Of a DNA stretch of 64,000 nucleotides, positions 1-9,147 are shown piece after piece (positions within the stretch are counted from its first letter, which is position 1; every line of letters begins with the position of its first letter). The translations under genes were made by a program, and so were the position numbers. This DNA comes from Akkermansiaceae bacterium UBA5020 (GTDB lineage: Bacteria > Verrucomicrobiota > Verrucomicrobiia > Verrucomicrobiales > DEV007). Location of the stretch: NCBI GenBank assembly GCA_002396885.1, contig DGXY01000001.1, positions 1-64,000 on the forward strand, read 5' to 3'. The notes below the pieces were generated by a model. That model was not told the origin of the DNA. It searched no databases and saw nothing but the letters and a program-made list of their open reading frames with translations.

Positions 1-52
1 ACAATTTGACCGACTACATGCCTGATTTCCGTGGGCATTCCGTTTCTTAGGT

Positions 53-3000
53 TCAACGCCTCTTCAAAAACGCGATCAGATCGGCCATTTCCTCTTTCGT
101 GATCGCGGCTTCGAGGCCGACGGGCATGAGGGACATGCCGGAGGAGGTGAGGGATTTCACCTCGGCCTTGGGCACGGTCATGGTGACGCCACCGGGGACG
201 CGGAGGGTGATGGCGGCGGCGTCTTCGCCGTGGACGAGTCCGGCGAGGATGCGTCCATCGGTCGCCTCGATCGTCTGCGAGACCCAGCGCTCCTCGAGGG
301 CGCGGTTCGGATCGAGGATGTCGGTGAGGAGGGCCTCGGCGGGTTTGATCTTCACGTCGTTCAGCGAAGGTCCGACGTCTGCCCCGTTGCCTCCGACCTG
401 GTGACAAGTGATGCAGGCGGCTTTCTGGAAAACGAGAGCGCCCTTTTCCGGATCGCCCGGGTGTTTTGTCAGGGTCTCGCGGTAGGAGGCGATGAGGGCG
501 GCGCGGTCGCTGTTGGTCTGTCCGAAAAGTTCGAGGGCGAGGGCCTTGATCTCCTCGTTGGTGGAGCGTCCGTAGCTCCAGCGTATCATCGGCGGCATGA
601 GACCGGGACTGATCTCGCCGGCCTTCATCTTTTTCATGAGGATGAGTCCGGTGGCCGGGCTCGCGCTGATGAGCTCGAGGGCCTCGGTGCGGGCGGCGGG
701 AGTGAGGCTGTTCCAGCGCTCGAAGAAGAAGTCGGCGACGGTCTCGCGTTTGTCGCGCGAAAGGATGCGGCAGGCGGCGGTCTGGATCGCCGGTGGTTCG
801 GTCAGGGAGATGAGCGAGGCGACGACTTCCTTCTTCTCTTCCCACGGGCGCTGCGCGACGAGATTGAGCGCGGCGATACGGGCGTCCTCGGCGGCCTTGC
901 GGTCGAGGGCGATGGTGGTGGCGTTGGCGAGGAGGGCCTCGAGGGCGGCGGTGCCTTCGCCGAGTGCGGGCAGCTTCGCGGCGATGAGGGCGGCGAGCGA
1001 GCGCTGTTTCAGAGGACTGCGGGCGAGCCCCTCGGACAATCCTGACACAAGCGCGAATTGATTCGCCCCCGGTTCACCCTCGAGCTTGGCGAGGACGGCG
1101 GCGATCTCGGCGAGTTCCCCGCGGGCAGCGATGAGGCGGGCGAAGTCCGTGAGGACGTGGGCGGTCTCGTTGGCGGGATTGGCGAGGAAGACCTCATCGT
1201 CGAGGAGGGCGAGAAGAATCGGGTTGGCCAGTTGCGGAGTGGAGGCAAAGATCGCCTTGCGCAGCCACGCATCGGCGGGAGCGGCGACGACTTGCTTGGC
1301 GAGGGTGTCGCCCGAGTAGGACAGATCCGGATCGAGGGCCAGGGCGAGGAAGCGATAACGCGGCGCGTCCTTCGCGATGGCCGCGAGGATCTCTCCGGCG
1401 AGTTCTTTTGCGGCTCCGATTTCGTGGGCGGCAAGGAGAGCGTTTTCGAGCAGTCCTGATTCGTCCGCTTTCGCGAGGATCGGGCGGAGGTGATCGGCTT
1501 TGAGGGCGTTGAGTCCGGCGAGGGTCCAGAGGGCGTGGGCCTTGGAGCGTGGATCGCCCGCGGTCTCGAGTTGTTTTTCGAGGAGGGGCACGGCGGCGGT
1601 ATCCTGCTTCTCGACGAGAAGACGCTGGGCTTCGGTGCGGGTCCAGCCGTTCGCGCTCTCTAACAGAGCCACCAATTTCGCGGTCTCTTCGGGCAGGGCC
1701 TTGACCGGCACAGGTTTGGTGCCCTTTGGAACGAGGCGCCAGATGCGTCCCTGGTCGAAACCGGCGCGCATGTAGTGCGACTTCGCGAAGTCCTCGGGGA
1801 AGAAGCGGGCATGATCGATGAAGCGGCGATACATGTCGCAGATGTAGAGGGCGCCGTCGGGACCGGTTCGGACCTGGACGGGGCGGCTCCACTCGTCGCC
1901 CGAGACGAGGAAGTCGCGCTTTTCGCCGACGCGCTCGGCGGTGAAGCTCGCGCCATTGGGAACGAGGCGGTTTCGCGTGACGAGCTGTGCCGTGGGATCA
2001 CAGACGAAGATCTCGCCGGCGAGCCCGGGCATCAGATCTCCGCGATAGAGTCCGATGCCGCAGGCGGCGGTGTGGGTGCCGGCGTGGGCGGCGGAGGTGG
2101 TGTGGCTGAGGGCGATGGGATAGACGGGGGCACCGGGCGGCTGGATGTCCTCGTGGCCCATGGTGATGCCGGCGAGGGGATTCCGCTTCACGGTCGCGAG
2201 GGGCATCACGGAGAACATGATGGGATTGCGGTTGCTGCACGAGAAGTGACGGTTGAAGTCGTCGAGCGTGCCGCCGAACTGTCCGGCTCCGGTGACGGGC
2301 TCGATTTCTCCGCTGCGGGGATCGTAGCGGAGGTTGAGCCGGGTGATGTCGGTGGTTTTGTCAGGCTGGTCGCCGGGGTAGATCTGCTTGCCATCGAGCC
2401 CGTTGCAGAGCCAGACGTGGTTGTCGAGCCCGTAGCGGGGGCTGGAGACCTGGAGCTGGTTGTGACCGGGTTCGTTGAGGGTGAAGAGCGTTTTCCTCAC
2501 ATCGGCGATGTCGTCGGCGTCGGTGTCTTCGAGAAAGAGAATCGCGGTGCGCGTCGTGGCGAGGAGTCCGCCCTTCATCGGCAGGAGCCCCTGGACGTGA
2601 TCGAGCCCGGCGGCCCAGGTCACGGCTTTGTCCATGATCCCGTCGCCATCTGTGTCTGAGAGCAGGCGGATGCGGGAAAGGTAGGCGCCGCCGTCATCGA
2701 CGGGCAGGGGATAGTCGCCCATTTCGGCGACGAACATGCCCCCCTTCTCATCCCAGACGACATCGACGGGATCGCAGGTAATCGGTTCGCTCGCGACGAG
2801 CTGCATTTCAAAATCGCCGTCGACCTCCCAGAGCTTCGCGCTTTCCTCCGGGCTGAGGGGCAGGCGGCGAGGCATGATGCTCTCGCCGGAGACGGAGTAA
2901 CCCATGTCGGATGAGCCCTCTTCGGTGGCCCATTTCTCGATGACGGTGCCGAGGGGATGGAGCTCGAGGCGGCGGATGAGGCAAGTGGCGAATTCGCTCT

Positions 3001-3778
3001 GCAGACCGATGAAACCGGAGGAAGGATGGCAATCGGTGACCTCGTTGACGAGTTCGCCGTTGAGGAGGATGCGGATGGTGTCGCCCGCGCAGATGACCTC
3101 CATCCGGTTCCATTCGCCGAGGGGATTCTCGAGGTCCTTGGCGCCGCGATAGCCCTTCACATCAGCCCAGTCAGGATCGCGGTCACGCCAGTTGATGCGG
3201 GCCATCGTTTTTCCGGCTTCGGGAAAGGTTTCCTTGGCCGCGCCCTTGTTCCAGAGGGGTTCATTGTCGCGGTCGCGCTTGACCTCAGCGGTGACCTTGG
3301 TCGGGGCGATGGTGCCATCTTCCCCCTTGGTCGCAAGCACGAGGATGTCGCCGCTGCCACCCTCGATGAGCTGGCCCTCGATGCAGCTCATCCAGGTATC
3401 GCCATACGATCCATCGGGTCCGAAGGCGTGGAGGAGCAACCCGCAGTCGCGGGCGCGGTCGGCGCGGTTGGCTAGAGTGCGCTCGCCCCACTGGTAATCG
3501 ATGACGAGGTGATAATCGCGATAGGCCTGCTTCGTGCGGAGGTAGCCCATGCCCTCGCCACTCACGCGCATGACGCCGTCGTCACCGATCGCCCAGATCT
3601 TCTTCGGATCATCGGAGAGCGAGACCTTGGGATTGAGGTGGGCGACGAAGTCCTTCAGCCCGGGATCGGCGAGGAGATTGACAAGCTCGGTCGGGGCGAT
3701 CGCGTCCGATTCCTGAGCGTGCAGGTTGCCCAAGATGAGAGAAAGGGCGAGGAGCGGAAAAGCGGCCGATCGGATCAT
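53..3778 (-). CDS. Exported PVC-type dehydrogenase with DUF1080, HEAT and cytochrome c domains
   Basis: About 1241 residues. The chosen ATG (3776-3778) begins a clear signal peptide (MIRSAAFPLLALSLILG, then AQ); a longer frame to 3853 would bury it. In order: a concanavalin-like DUF1080 (3-keto-disaccharide hydrolase-like) domain at about residues 30-275, a six-bladed sorbosone-dehydrogenase-like propeller of the PVC 'membrane-bound dehydrogenase' type at about 325-690, HEAT-like alpha repeats at about 720-1090, and a C-terminal cytochrome c domain with CITCH at 1122-1126 and a likely distal Met near SLMPVG. The family is known as periplasmic, probably oxidising sugars or polyols and passing electrons to the heme; the substrate here is not known. 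It stands alone, tail to the window edge, with the yebC-like gene upstream on the same strand. Confidence 0.85.
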   Translation of the reverse strand: MIRSAAFPLLALSLILGNLHAQESDAIAPTELVNLLADPGLKDFVAHLNPKVSLSDDPKKIWAIGDDGVMRVSGEGMGYLRTKQAYRDYHLVIDYQWGERTLANRADRARDCGLLLHAFGPDGSYGDTWMSCIEGQLIEGGSGDILVLATKGEDGTIAPTKVTAEVKRDRDNEPLWNKGAAKETFPEAGKTMARINWRDRDPDWADVKGYRGAKDLENPLGEWNRMEVICAGDTIRILLNGELVNEVTDCHPSSGFIGLQSEFATCLIRRLELHPLGTVIEKWATEEGSSDMGYSVSGESIMPRRLPLSPEESAKLWEVDGDFEMQLVASEPITCDPVDVVWDEKGGMFVAEMGDYPLPVDDGGAYLSRIRLLSDTDGDGIMDKAVTWAAGLDHVQGLLPMKGGLLATTRTAILFLEDTDADDIADVRKTLFTLNEPGHNQLQVSSPRYGLDNHVWLCNGLDGKQIYPGDQPDKTTDITRLNLRYDPRSGEIEPVTGAGQFGGTLDDFNRHFSCSNRNPIMFSVMPLATVKRNPLAGITMGHEDIQPPGAPVYPIALSHTTSAAHAGTHTAACGIGLYRGDLMPGLAGEIFVCDPTAQLVTRNRLVPNGASFTAERVGEKRDFLVSGDEWSRPVQVRTGPDGALYICDMYRRFIDHARFFPEDFAKSHYMRAGFDQGRIWRLVPKGTKPVPVKALPEETAKLVALLESANGWTRTEAQRLLVEKQDTAAVPLLEKQLETAGDPRSKAHALWTLAGLNALKADHLRPILAKADESGLLENALLAAHEIGAAKELAGEILAAIAKDAPRYRFLALALDPDLSYSGDTLAKQVVAAPADAWLRKAIFASTPQLANPILLALLDDEVFLANPANETAHVLTDFARLIAARGELAEIAAVLAKLEGEPGANQFALVSGLSEGLARSPLKQRSLAALIAAKLPALGEGTAALEALLANATTIALDRKAAEDARIAALNLVAQRPWEEKKEVVASLISLTEPPAIQTAACRILSRDKRETVADFFFERWNSLTPAARTEALELISASPATGLILMKKMKAGEISPGLMPPMIRWSYGRSTNEEIKALALELFGQTNSDRAALIASYRETLTKHPGDPEKGALVFQKAACITCHQVGGNGADVGPSLNDVKIKPAEALLTDILDPNRALEERWVSQTIEATDGRILAGLVHGEDAAAITLRVPGGVTMTVPKAEVKSLTSSGMSLMPVGLEAAITKEEMADLIAFLKRR

Positions 3779-3868
3779 GGACGCTACTCTAGCGAGCCGC
3801 TCCCACGATGAAAAGTCGCCAAAGCGCCGCCATTGCGGGAGGATGCTCCCCAATCGCGTGACTGAGGG

Positions 3869-4579
3869 TCAGTTCACGTCGGTGAAGACGGCCTGCACGT
3901 CCTCGTCGTCCTCGAGCTTGTCGAGGAGGACTTCGATCTCGTTCATCTGTTCTTCGGTGAAGTCTTTCGGAGTCGAGGGGATGCGCTCGGCGGCGGCCTT
4001 GGTGAGCTCGATCCCGAGGGCTTCCACTCCGGCGGTGAGCTTGCCGAAATCGCCGAAGTCACCGTAGGCGTAGGCGACGCCCTCGTTCACTTCGAGTTCT
4101 TCAAGGCCGGCGTCGATGAGGCTGAGTTCGATTTCCTCGACGTCCATCTCGGGCTTTATGTCGAACTGCACGACGGCTTTGCGTTTGAAGAGGAACTCGA
4201 GCGACCCGGTGGGGAGAAGTTGGCCGCCCGACTTGTTGAAGTAGGTCTTGATGTTCGCAACGGAGCGGTTCGAATTGTCCGTGGCACACTCGATGAAAAT
4301 CATGACGCCGTGGGGACCCTTGCCCTCGTAGTTGATCTCCTTGATGTCGGCGGCGTCCTTGCCGGCGGCGCGTTTGATCGCGTTTTCGACGTTGTCTTTG
4401 GGCATGTTGGCCGCCTTGGCCTGCTGGATGGCAAGACGGAGCTTGGGGTTGTTCGCGGGGTCGGAACCGCCTTCCTTCGCCGCCATCGTGATGGCCTTCC
4501 CGATTTTCGGAAAGGCTTTGGACATTTTGTCCCATCGTGCCTCCTTCGAAGCCCGTCGATATTCGAATGCTCTACCCAT
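3869..4579 (-). CDS. yebC: YebC/PmpR family DNA-binding regulator or translation factor
   Basis: 236 residues, the normal length of the YebC/TACO1 family. The start at 4579 gives [23 protein letters not shown], the conserved N-terminus; a longer frame to 4618 lacks family resemblance. Further family marks are [37 protein letters not shown] and the acidic C-terminal third. Homologues bind DNA as regulators or assist ribosomes at polyproline stretches; the sequence does not tell which role applies. It ends 90 bases before the dehydrogenase start on the same strand, so the two could share a transcript, though no functional link is evident. Confidence 0.93.
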   Translation of the reverse strand: MGRAFEYRRASKEARWDKMSKAFPKIGKAITMAAKEGGSDPANNPKLRLAIQQAKAANMPKDNVENAIKRAAGKDAADIKEINYEGKGPHGVMIFIECATDNSNRSVANIKTYFNKSGGQLLPTGSLEFLFKRKAVVQFDIKPEMDVEEIELSLIDAGLEELEVNEGVAYAYGDFGDFGKLTAGVEALGIELTKAAAERIPSTPKDFTEEQMNEIEVLLDKLEDDEDVQAVFTDVN

Positions 4580-4648
4580 AGTGCGAAGACTCTTGCCCCC
4601 GAACCGGCCGTTTCGCAAGGCCGATTCGATGGCGGCCCCGTCTGGGCA

Positions 4649-5440
4649 TCAACGCCGCCCGAGAATGAGGACAAGGTCGCTGTATTCGTCGTTGAAGCGC
4701 CGTGTTTCCCCGATCTCGTGCCGGAAATCATGGCAGGCGAGCACTTCAAACTCGCCAGATTTCCGGAGGAGGGAACGGAGATGAGCGGCGGTGTAGGAAC
4801 GCACCTCCCATTGGGTCTCCTGCTCCTCGATACGGCCATCGGCGAGGGTGACGCGGAGGCGGGAGCGCATCGGCTCGAGCCGCGTCCCTGAGTGTGGAGG
4901 CCAGGTGCGGGTGTTGCAGACGACTTCGATGCCGTCGCGGCGAGCGACCCAGCGCTCGTGGGTGGGGCGGGCGGCGGAGGCGTCGGTGAGGTGGACGCCG
5001 AGCACGAGGAGTCCGCCTGGCTTCAAGACCGCGGCGACTCCCTGGAGACACCCGAGGGCGTCCTCCTCAGTGAGGAGGTATTTGAAGGTGCTGACGAGGC
5101 AGTGGACGAGGTCGAAGCGCCGCCGTCGCGGGACGCGGAAAGACTCCATCCGATCCTGCCAGAGGAGGGCCTCGATCCCGCTTGCCGCGAGTCGTTGCCG
5201 GGCAAAGGCGAGCATTTCCGGATTCAAATCGAAGCCCGCGGCCTCCCAGTGTCGCGAGGCCAGTTCCTTGATGAGACGTCCGCTGCCGCAGGCGAGTTCG
5301 AGCACGGCCTTGCCCCGGGTTTTGCCGTGAAGGCGGGCGACGGCCTCGAGGAAGTCTGCTTCCTTCACCGTATCGGCATCAAAGATGATGTCGTAGAAGA
5401 GCGGAGTGTCATACCAATCACGACGGACGGGGGCGGGCAT
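4649..5440 (-). CDS. Class I SAM-dependent methyltransferase
   Basis: 263 residues with a Rossmann methyltransferase core. Motif I is LELACGSGR (about residues 47-55), followed by the acidic end of beta2 in GFDLNPEML and motif IV-like FDLVHCLVSTFKYL. The C-terminal part (RSYTAAHLRSLLRKSGEFEV) is typical of small-molecule methyltransferases of the Methyltransf_25 type. The acceptor cannot be read from sequence. It lies 70 bases upstream of the yebC-like gene in the same direction and is divergent from msrB. Assigned as a soluble cytoplasmic enzyme, as no signal peptide is visible. Confidence 0.85.
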   Translation of the reverse strand: MPAPVRRDWYDTPLFYDIIFDADTVKEADFLEAVARLHGKTRGKAVLELACGSGRLIKELASRHWEAAGFDLNPEMLAFARQRLAASGIEALLWQDRMESFRVPRRRRFDLVHCLVSTFKYLLTEEDALGCLQGVAAVLKPGGLLVLGVHLTDASAARPTHERWVARRDGIEVVCNTRTWPPHSGTRLEPMRSRLRVTLADGRIEEQETQWEVRSYTAAHLRSLLRKSGEFEVLACHDFRHEIGETRRFNDEYSDLVLILGRR

Positions 5441-5577
5441 GGCCGGAAGATAGGGACGTGCCCATGGCTGTCGAACGGATTTCGAACGGATCGGAGGGGT
5501 GGAGTTCCCAAATCCGTGGGTTTTCGCCGTTGATCGCGTCTTTGACCTCTGACAACGATTCCTCTATCTTAGCGCTC

Positions 5578-6225
5578 ATGAAATCCTCGCTTTCCCTGAT
5601 TGGATCCGTTTTTGTCGCCGTGGTCTCCGCCGTCGCCTGCGCCGAAGCCGACGAGAAAGAGCCGGGTGAGACGGCCAAGTCACCCAAGACCGCGATCGAA
5701 GTGCTGCCGGCCGCTCCCGCTCAGCCGGGAGGCGCGGTGGAAAAATCGGATGAAGAATGGAAGAAGATCCTCACTCCTGAGCAATACCAGATCCTCCGCA
5801 AGGCGGGGACGGAGCGGGCCGATGGCCAGGTCTACAAGGAGTTCAAAGGCCACGGCGGTGGCACCTATTACTGTGCGGGCTGCAATGCCGAACTTTTCAC
5901 CTCGAAGGAGAAGTTCGACTCTCATTGCGGCTGGCCTTCCTTCTACGATCCGTCGAAAGCCAAGAACGTGAAATACAACGTCGACTTCCATCTCGGCTAT
6001 GCCCGCAAAGAGGTGCTCTGCAAAGTCTGCAACGGACACCTCGGCCACGTCTTCGACGGCGAGGGATTCTCGACTCCGACGGACAAGCGTTATTGCATCA
6101 ACGGCACCGTTCTGAAATTCGTCCCTTTCCCGGATGGAGAGGGTGAGAAGGCTGCGGCTGCCGCGCCCGAGGCCAAGGCGACCGGGGAAGGGGAGAAGAA
6201 GGAAGAAAAGAAGCCGGCTGAGTGA
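5578..6225 (+). CDS. msrB: Exported peptide-methionine (R)-S-oxide reductase
   Basis: 215 residues. The ATG at 5578 starts a signal peptide (MKSSLSLIGSVFVAVVSAVACAEA); the longer frame to 5458 would disrupt it. The MsrB domain spans about residues 55-190, with two zinc CxxC pairs (CAGC and CKVC), the family stretches SHCGWPSF and GHLGHVFDG, and the catalytic cysteine in RYCING. It reduces methionine-R-sulfoxide in proteins, here outside the cytoplasm. The last 30 residues are a low-complexity Ala/Glu/Lys tail. An exported MsrA lies 3 kb downstream on the other strand, so both stereoisomers can be repaired in the envelope. Confidence 0.93.
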   Translation: MKSSLSLIGSVFVAVVSAVACAEADEKEPGETAKSPKTAIEVLPAAPAQPGGAVEKSDEEWKKILTPEQYQILRKAGTERADGQVYKEFKGHGGGTYYCAGCNAELFTSKEKFDSHCGWPSFYDPSKAKNVKYNVDFHLGYARKEVLCKVCNGHLGHVFDGEGFSTPTDKRYCINGTVLKFVPFPDGEGEKAAAAAPEAKATGEGEKKEEKKPAE

Positions 6226-6349
6226 TTTGGTCCGATCCGCTCCCCTCCGACCCCGATGAAGCCGAGCCATTGGTTCTCGGCGTCTTCGGGCTTTTCAGGA
6301 AGGACGAGACGGGGATTGTCTCCCCACGGGTTTTCGATACAGTCTGAGA

Positions 6350-7930
6350 GTGCCAGATCGATCCCATCGCGATTGTCTCCGCTGCCGCTTGCTCCTGCTG
6401 GCGGGGATGCTTTGCGCCTCGCTGTTGCCGTCGCCACTGCAGTCCCAGGAGCGGATCGCCCCGGCGACACCTCCCGCGCCCTCGGTTCCCACCATTGGAG
6501 TGGAAGGGGCCCGATCCTCGGTCGGGTCGGCTCCGGCCCCCGATTGGGGTGAGGACTATCAGGCCCGGGTGAAAGGCGGCGATCCGGTCACGCGGATGAG
6601 ATTCCAGGTCTTCACTGATGATTTCCGCGAGGATTTCCGGTCGCTCCTTTTCAGGGTGCGGGTCGACAAGATCGAGATCGACGAAATCCGCGTCGAAGTG
6701 CCGACGGATCGGAACGTGTGGACCATCCCCATTGAGGTCTCTCTGTGGGGGGAGGTGCGCGATGTCTACACGGGATCGGCCGTGCGGAATCAGGTCGAGA
6801 TCGGGCCCGATCAGCGCTTTCTGATCAAGCTCGAGGTGAAGCTGCACGATCGTTTTGAAGAATCCGAATATCGGCTCGGGCTTCTCCGCGCGCTCCTCAT
6901 CGAGCAGATTCTGGCGCCCTATGCCGGGGACACCTCGTCCTTCCGGCCTCAAGAGGTGCGGCCACCCGAGTGGCTCGTCTATGGCTTCGACCAGCTCATC
7001 CGTCACCGGCGCGGGGGCAGTCCGAGCGCCTACTACCGAGGGTTTCTTGCGAGTGGGCAGATCCTGAAGCCGGCGGAGCTCTTTGCCGTCACCGGCGCGG
7101 AATCGCTCGATCCGGTGCGTCACGCCATCTTCCGCGCCTCGAGTTCGGCGATGGTCGAAGCTCTCCTCGATCAACCATCGGGAGACGTCGGCTTGCGGGC
7201 ATTCCTTGGGGTACTCGGTCAACCAGGTTCATTGCCCGTTGAGGCCATCCTGCGGCAGCAATTCCCCGCCTTCCGCGAGATGGACCAAGGTCTTGAGAAA
7301 TGGTGGGCGCTCGAGCTCGCTTCGCTCGGGCAGCAGCAGAGTTTCGAATACCTCGACCGCGAGGAGACCGAGCGGCTCCTCGCCGATGCGCTCACCGTGC
7401 GGTTCGACGAAGTCCCCGTCGCCCGTCCCGTCACCGAAGAGGGTCAGGAGCCGAAACGGACCGTATTGGATCTCTTCAAGGCGAAGCCGCCGACCGGCGA
7501 GGAAGCAGTGGTGTCGGCCTCCTTCGTCGGAACCGTGGATCAGTTCGATCAATACCTTGCGAAACCGACGGCGACGAAACAACTCGCCGGAGCCTTTGAC
7601 CGTCTCCAGGTCCTGAAGCGGATCGGCTTTCCGCTCTATCGTCCCGTTTTTGTTGCCTACGAAAAAGCGATCGAGCGGCTCGCCCGGGGCGAGACCAAGG
7701 ATCTCGCCTCCGAGTTCGCCTCCATCACGGAAATGCGGGCAAAGATCCACGAGACTCTCCTTCGCGCCGAGGATTACCTGAACCACTTCGAGGCGACGCG
7801 GACCCCACGCCGCAGCGGAGCCTTCGACGATTACATGAAGATCCGCCGCGCCTTCGACGAGCGTCCCTCGCCCCGTCGCAATGACCCCATCTCGCGTCAC
7901 CTCGACGCGCTCGAGTGGGAGTTTCGTTAG
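6350..7930 (+). CDS. Exported hypothetical protein, possible degenerate peptidase-like fold
   Basis: 526 residues from a GTG at 6350. The start is chosen because it supplies the basic n-region of a signal peptide (RCRLLLLAGMLCASLLPSPLQSQ); an ATG at 6407 would cut into it. I do not recognise a named family. The middle portion (EVRPPEWLVYGFDQLIRHR, about residues 203-221) resembles the region around the active helix of gluzincin peptidases, but no HExxH is present, so catalytic activity is not supported. The C-terminal third looks alpha-helical. It follows msrB by 124 bases on the same strand and may be cotranscribed. Confidence 0.75.
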   Translation: MPDRSHRDCLRCRLLLLAGMLCASLLPSPLQSQERIAPATPPAPSVPTIGVEGARSSVGSAPAPDWGEDYQARVKGGDPVTRMRFQVFTDDFREDFRSLLFRVRVDKIEIDEIRVEVPTDRNVWTIPIEVSLWGEVRDVYTGSAVRNQVEIGPDQRFLIKLEVKLHDRFEESEYRLGLLRALLIEQILAPYAGDTSSFRPQEVRPPEWLVYGFDQLIRHRRGGSPSAYYRGFLASGQILKPAELFAVTGAESLDPVRHAIFRASSSAMVEALLDQPSGDVGLRAFLGVLGQPGSLPVEAILRQQFPAFREMDQGLEKWWALELASLGQQQSFEYLDREETERLLADALTVRFDEVPVARPVTEEGQEPKRTVLDLFKAKPPTGEEAVVSASFVGTVDQFDQYLAKPTATKQLAGAFDRLQVLKRIGFPLYRPVFVAYEKAIERLARGETKDLASEFASITEMRAKIHETLLRAEDYLNHFEATRTPRRSGAFDDYMKIRRAFDERPSPRRNDPISRHLDALEWEFR

Positions 7931-8166
7931 GTTTCACTGAGTGGCAAGAAAAGGCGTCAGAACGGCTTCATCTCCATTTTGCAGGCTAGGGGCAAGGTGT
8001 CCGCGGGCCTCCCCTGATTCTGAGCTTTGTCCTGATGCTGAGCTACCGATTGTGGGGACGACGTAGGAGTCATTGCGAGATTCCAGTCTAGGAAAGGGTT
8101 CAGGCCCACGACGCGGGCGAGTCTTTGCGCTGGCGCATCGGGTTTTCTTCTGGGAGACTCATAGCC
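7931..8166. other. Intergenic region with no recognised feature
   Basis: A 236-base gap between two plus-strand genes. I see no repeat, no strong hairpin with a T-run and no RNA gene; open frames crossing it on the minus strand are shadows of the downstream gene. Confidence 0.5.
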
Positions 8167-9138
8167 ATGAGCCCGCGCTGGATCCGCATCCTTCTCATTA
8201 TCGGCATCGCCGCGATTTATGGCATCCTCTGTCGCATCGTCTTTGCGATCGAGCCAACGGAGGGATTTCTCGCGATCGTGTCGATCGCCTTCATCTACAC
8301 GATGCCGGTTAGTCTCGGAGCTCTCGTCTGTTATCTCGGATACAAGCTGGACCAGCCGGGGAAATTCTGGGCTCTCGCCGCACCGCCCCTGACCATGGCC
8401 TTGCTCCTCTTCGGCAGTCTCCTCTTCAAGATCGAGGCGGCGATCTGCGTGCTCGTGGCGACTCCGGTGGTTCTGCCCTTCGCCCTCCTCGGCGGATGGA
8501 TCATGGGCCTGATCCTCGACCGGTGGAAGGATCATGGCGGCGGCCGGGTGCAGATGGCGGGATTCCTCCTCCTGCCCTTTGTGATCGGTCCGATCGAGGA
8601 GCAATGGGAGCAGCCCCACGAGACAAGGGTGATGCACAATCAAATCGAAATCGCGGCGAGCCCCGAAACAATTTGGAATCAAATCGCCGAGGTGCCCGCC
8701 ATTTCCCGTGAGGAGATTCCGGATCAATGGATCTACCTGCTCGGATTCCCCCGGCCGGTCGCCGCGATCCTCGATCGTCCCGGAGTCGGCGGAAAACGCC
8801 ACGCGACGTTTGAAGGCGACGTTTCCTTTTACGAGGTCGTGACCCACTGGGAACCGGCCACGAAACTCGCCTTCACGATCAAGGCGGATCCGGAGTTCAT
8901 CCCGCAGACCGCTTTCGACGAACACATCATCGTGGGTGGTCGCTTTTACGATGTCCTCGATGGCACCTACGGGATCGAACCGCTCGAGGGCGGGCGTTGC
9001 CGACTCCATCTCACAAGCACGCACCGCCTCTCGACACGATTCAACGCCTATGCGGGCTGGTGGAGCGAGTGGGTCATGAATCAGATCCAGGGATCGATTC
9101 TCGAGGTGATCCGGGATCGATGCGAGACCCGGGCCTGA
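8167..9138 (+). CDS. Membrane protein with C-terminal SRPBCC (START-like) domain
   Basis: 323 residues from the ATG at 8167, which directly precedes the first hydrophobic helix (RILLIIGIAAIYGILCRIVF). About four membrane helices occupy residues 5-155: near 5-25, 38-60, 75-90 and 95-120, with a further hydrophobic stretch near 135-150. The rest (from HNQIEIAASPETIWNQIAEV) has the beginning of a polyketide-cyclase/SRPBCC domain, whose beta strands can be followed to the end (LHLTSTHRLSTRFNAYAGWW). Such domains bind hydrophobic ligands; the ligand here is unknown. It converges on msrA. Confidence 0.78.
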   Translation: MSPRWIRILLIIGIAAIYGILCRIVFAIEPTEGFLAIVSIAFIYTMPVSLGALVCYLGYKLDQPGKFWALAAPPLTMALLLFGSLLFKIEAAICVLVATPVVLPFALLGGWIMGLILDRWKDHGGGRVQMAGFLLLPFVIGPIEEQWEQPHETRVMHNQIEIAASPETIWNQIAEVPAISREEIPDQWIYLLGFPRPVAAILDRPGVGGKRHATFEGDVSFYEVVTHWEPATKLAFTIKADPEFIPQTAFDEHIIVGGRFYDVLDGTYGIEPLEGGRCRLHLTSTHRLSTRFNAYAGWWSEWVMNQIQGSILEVIRDRCETRA

Positions 9139-9147
9139 GCCGGATTT

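Noticed and set aside
1..52. A plus-strand frame (NLTDYMPDFRGHSVS, stop at 48-50) that might be the end of an upstream gene
   Set aside because: Only 15 codons are visible and they match no family I recognise; it cannot be supported without the preceding sequence.
1775..2659. Long plus-strand frame of 294 codons opposite the dehydrogenase gene
   Set aside because: Composition is Gly/Val/Glu-rich nonsense typical of antisense frames in high-GC genes; no domain or signal is visible.
7957..9024. 355-codon minus-strand frame opposite the SRPBCC membrane protein
   Set aside because: Arg/Glu/His-rich antisense sequence; the plus-strand frame has a coherent membrane and SRPBCC pattern.
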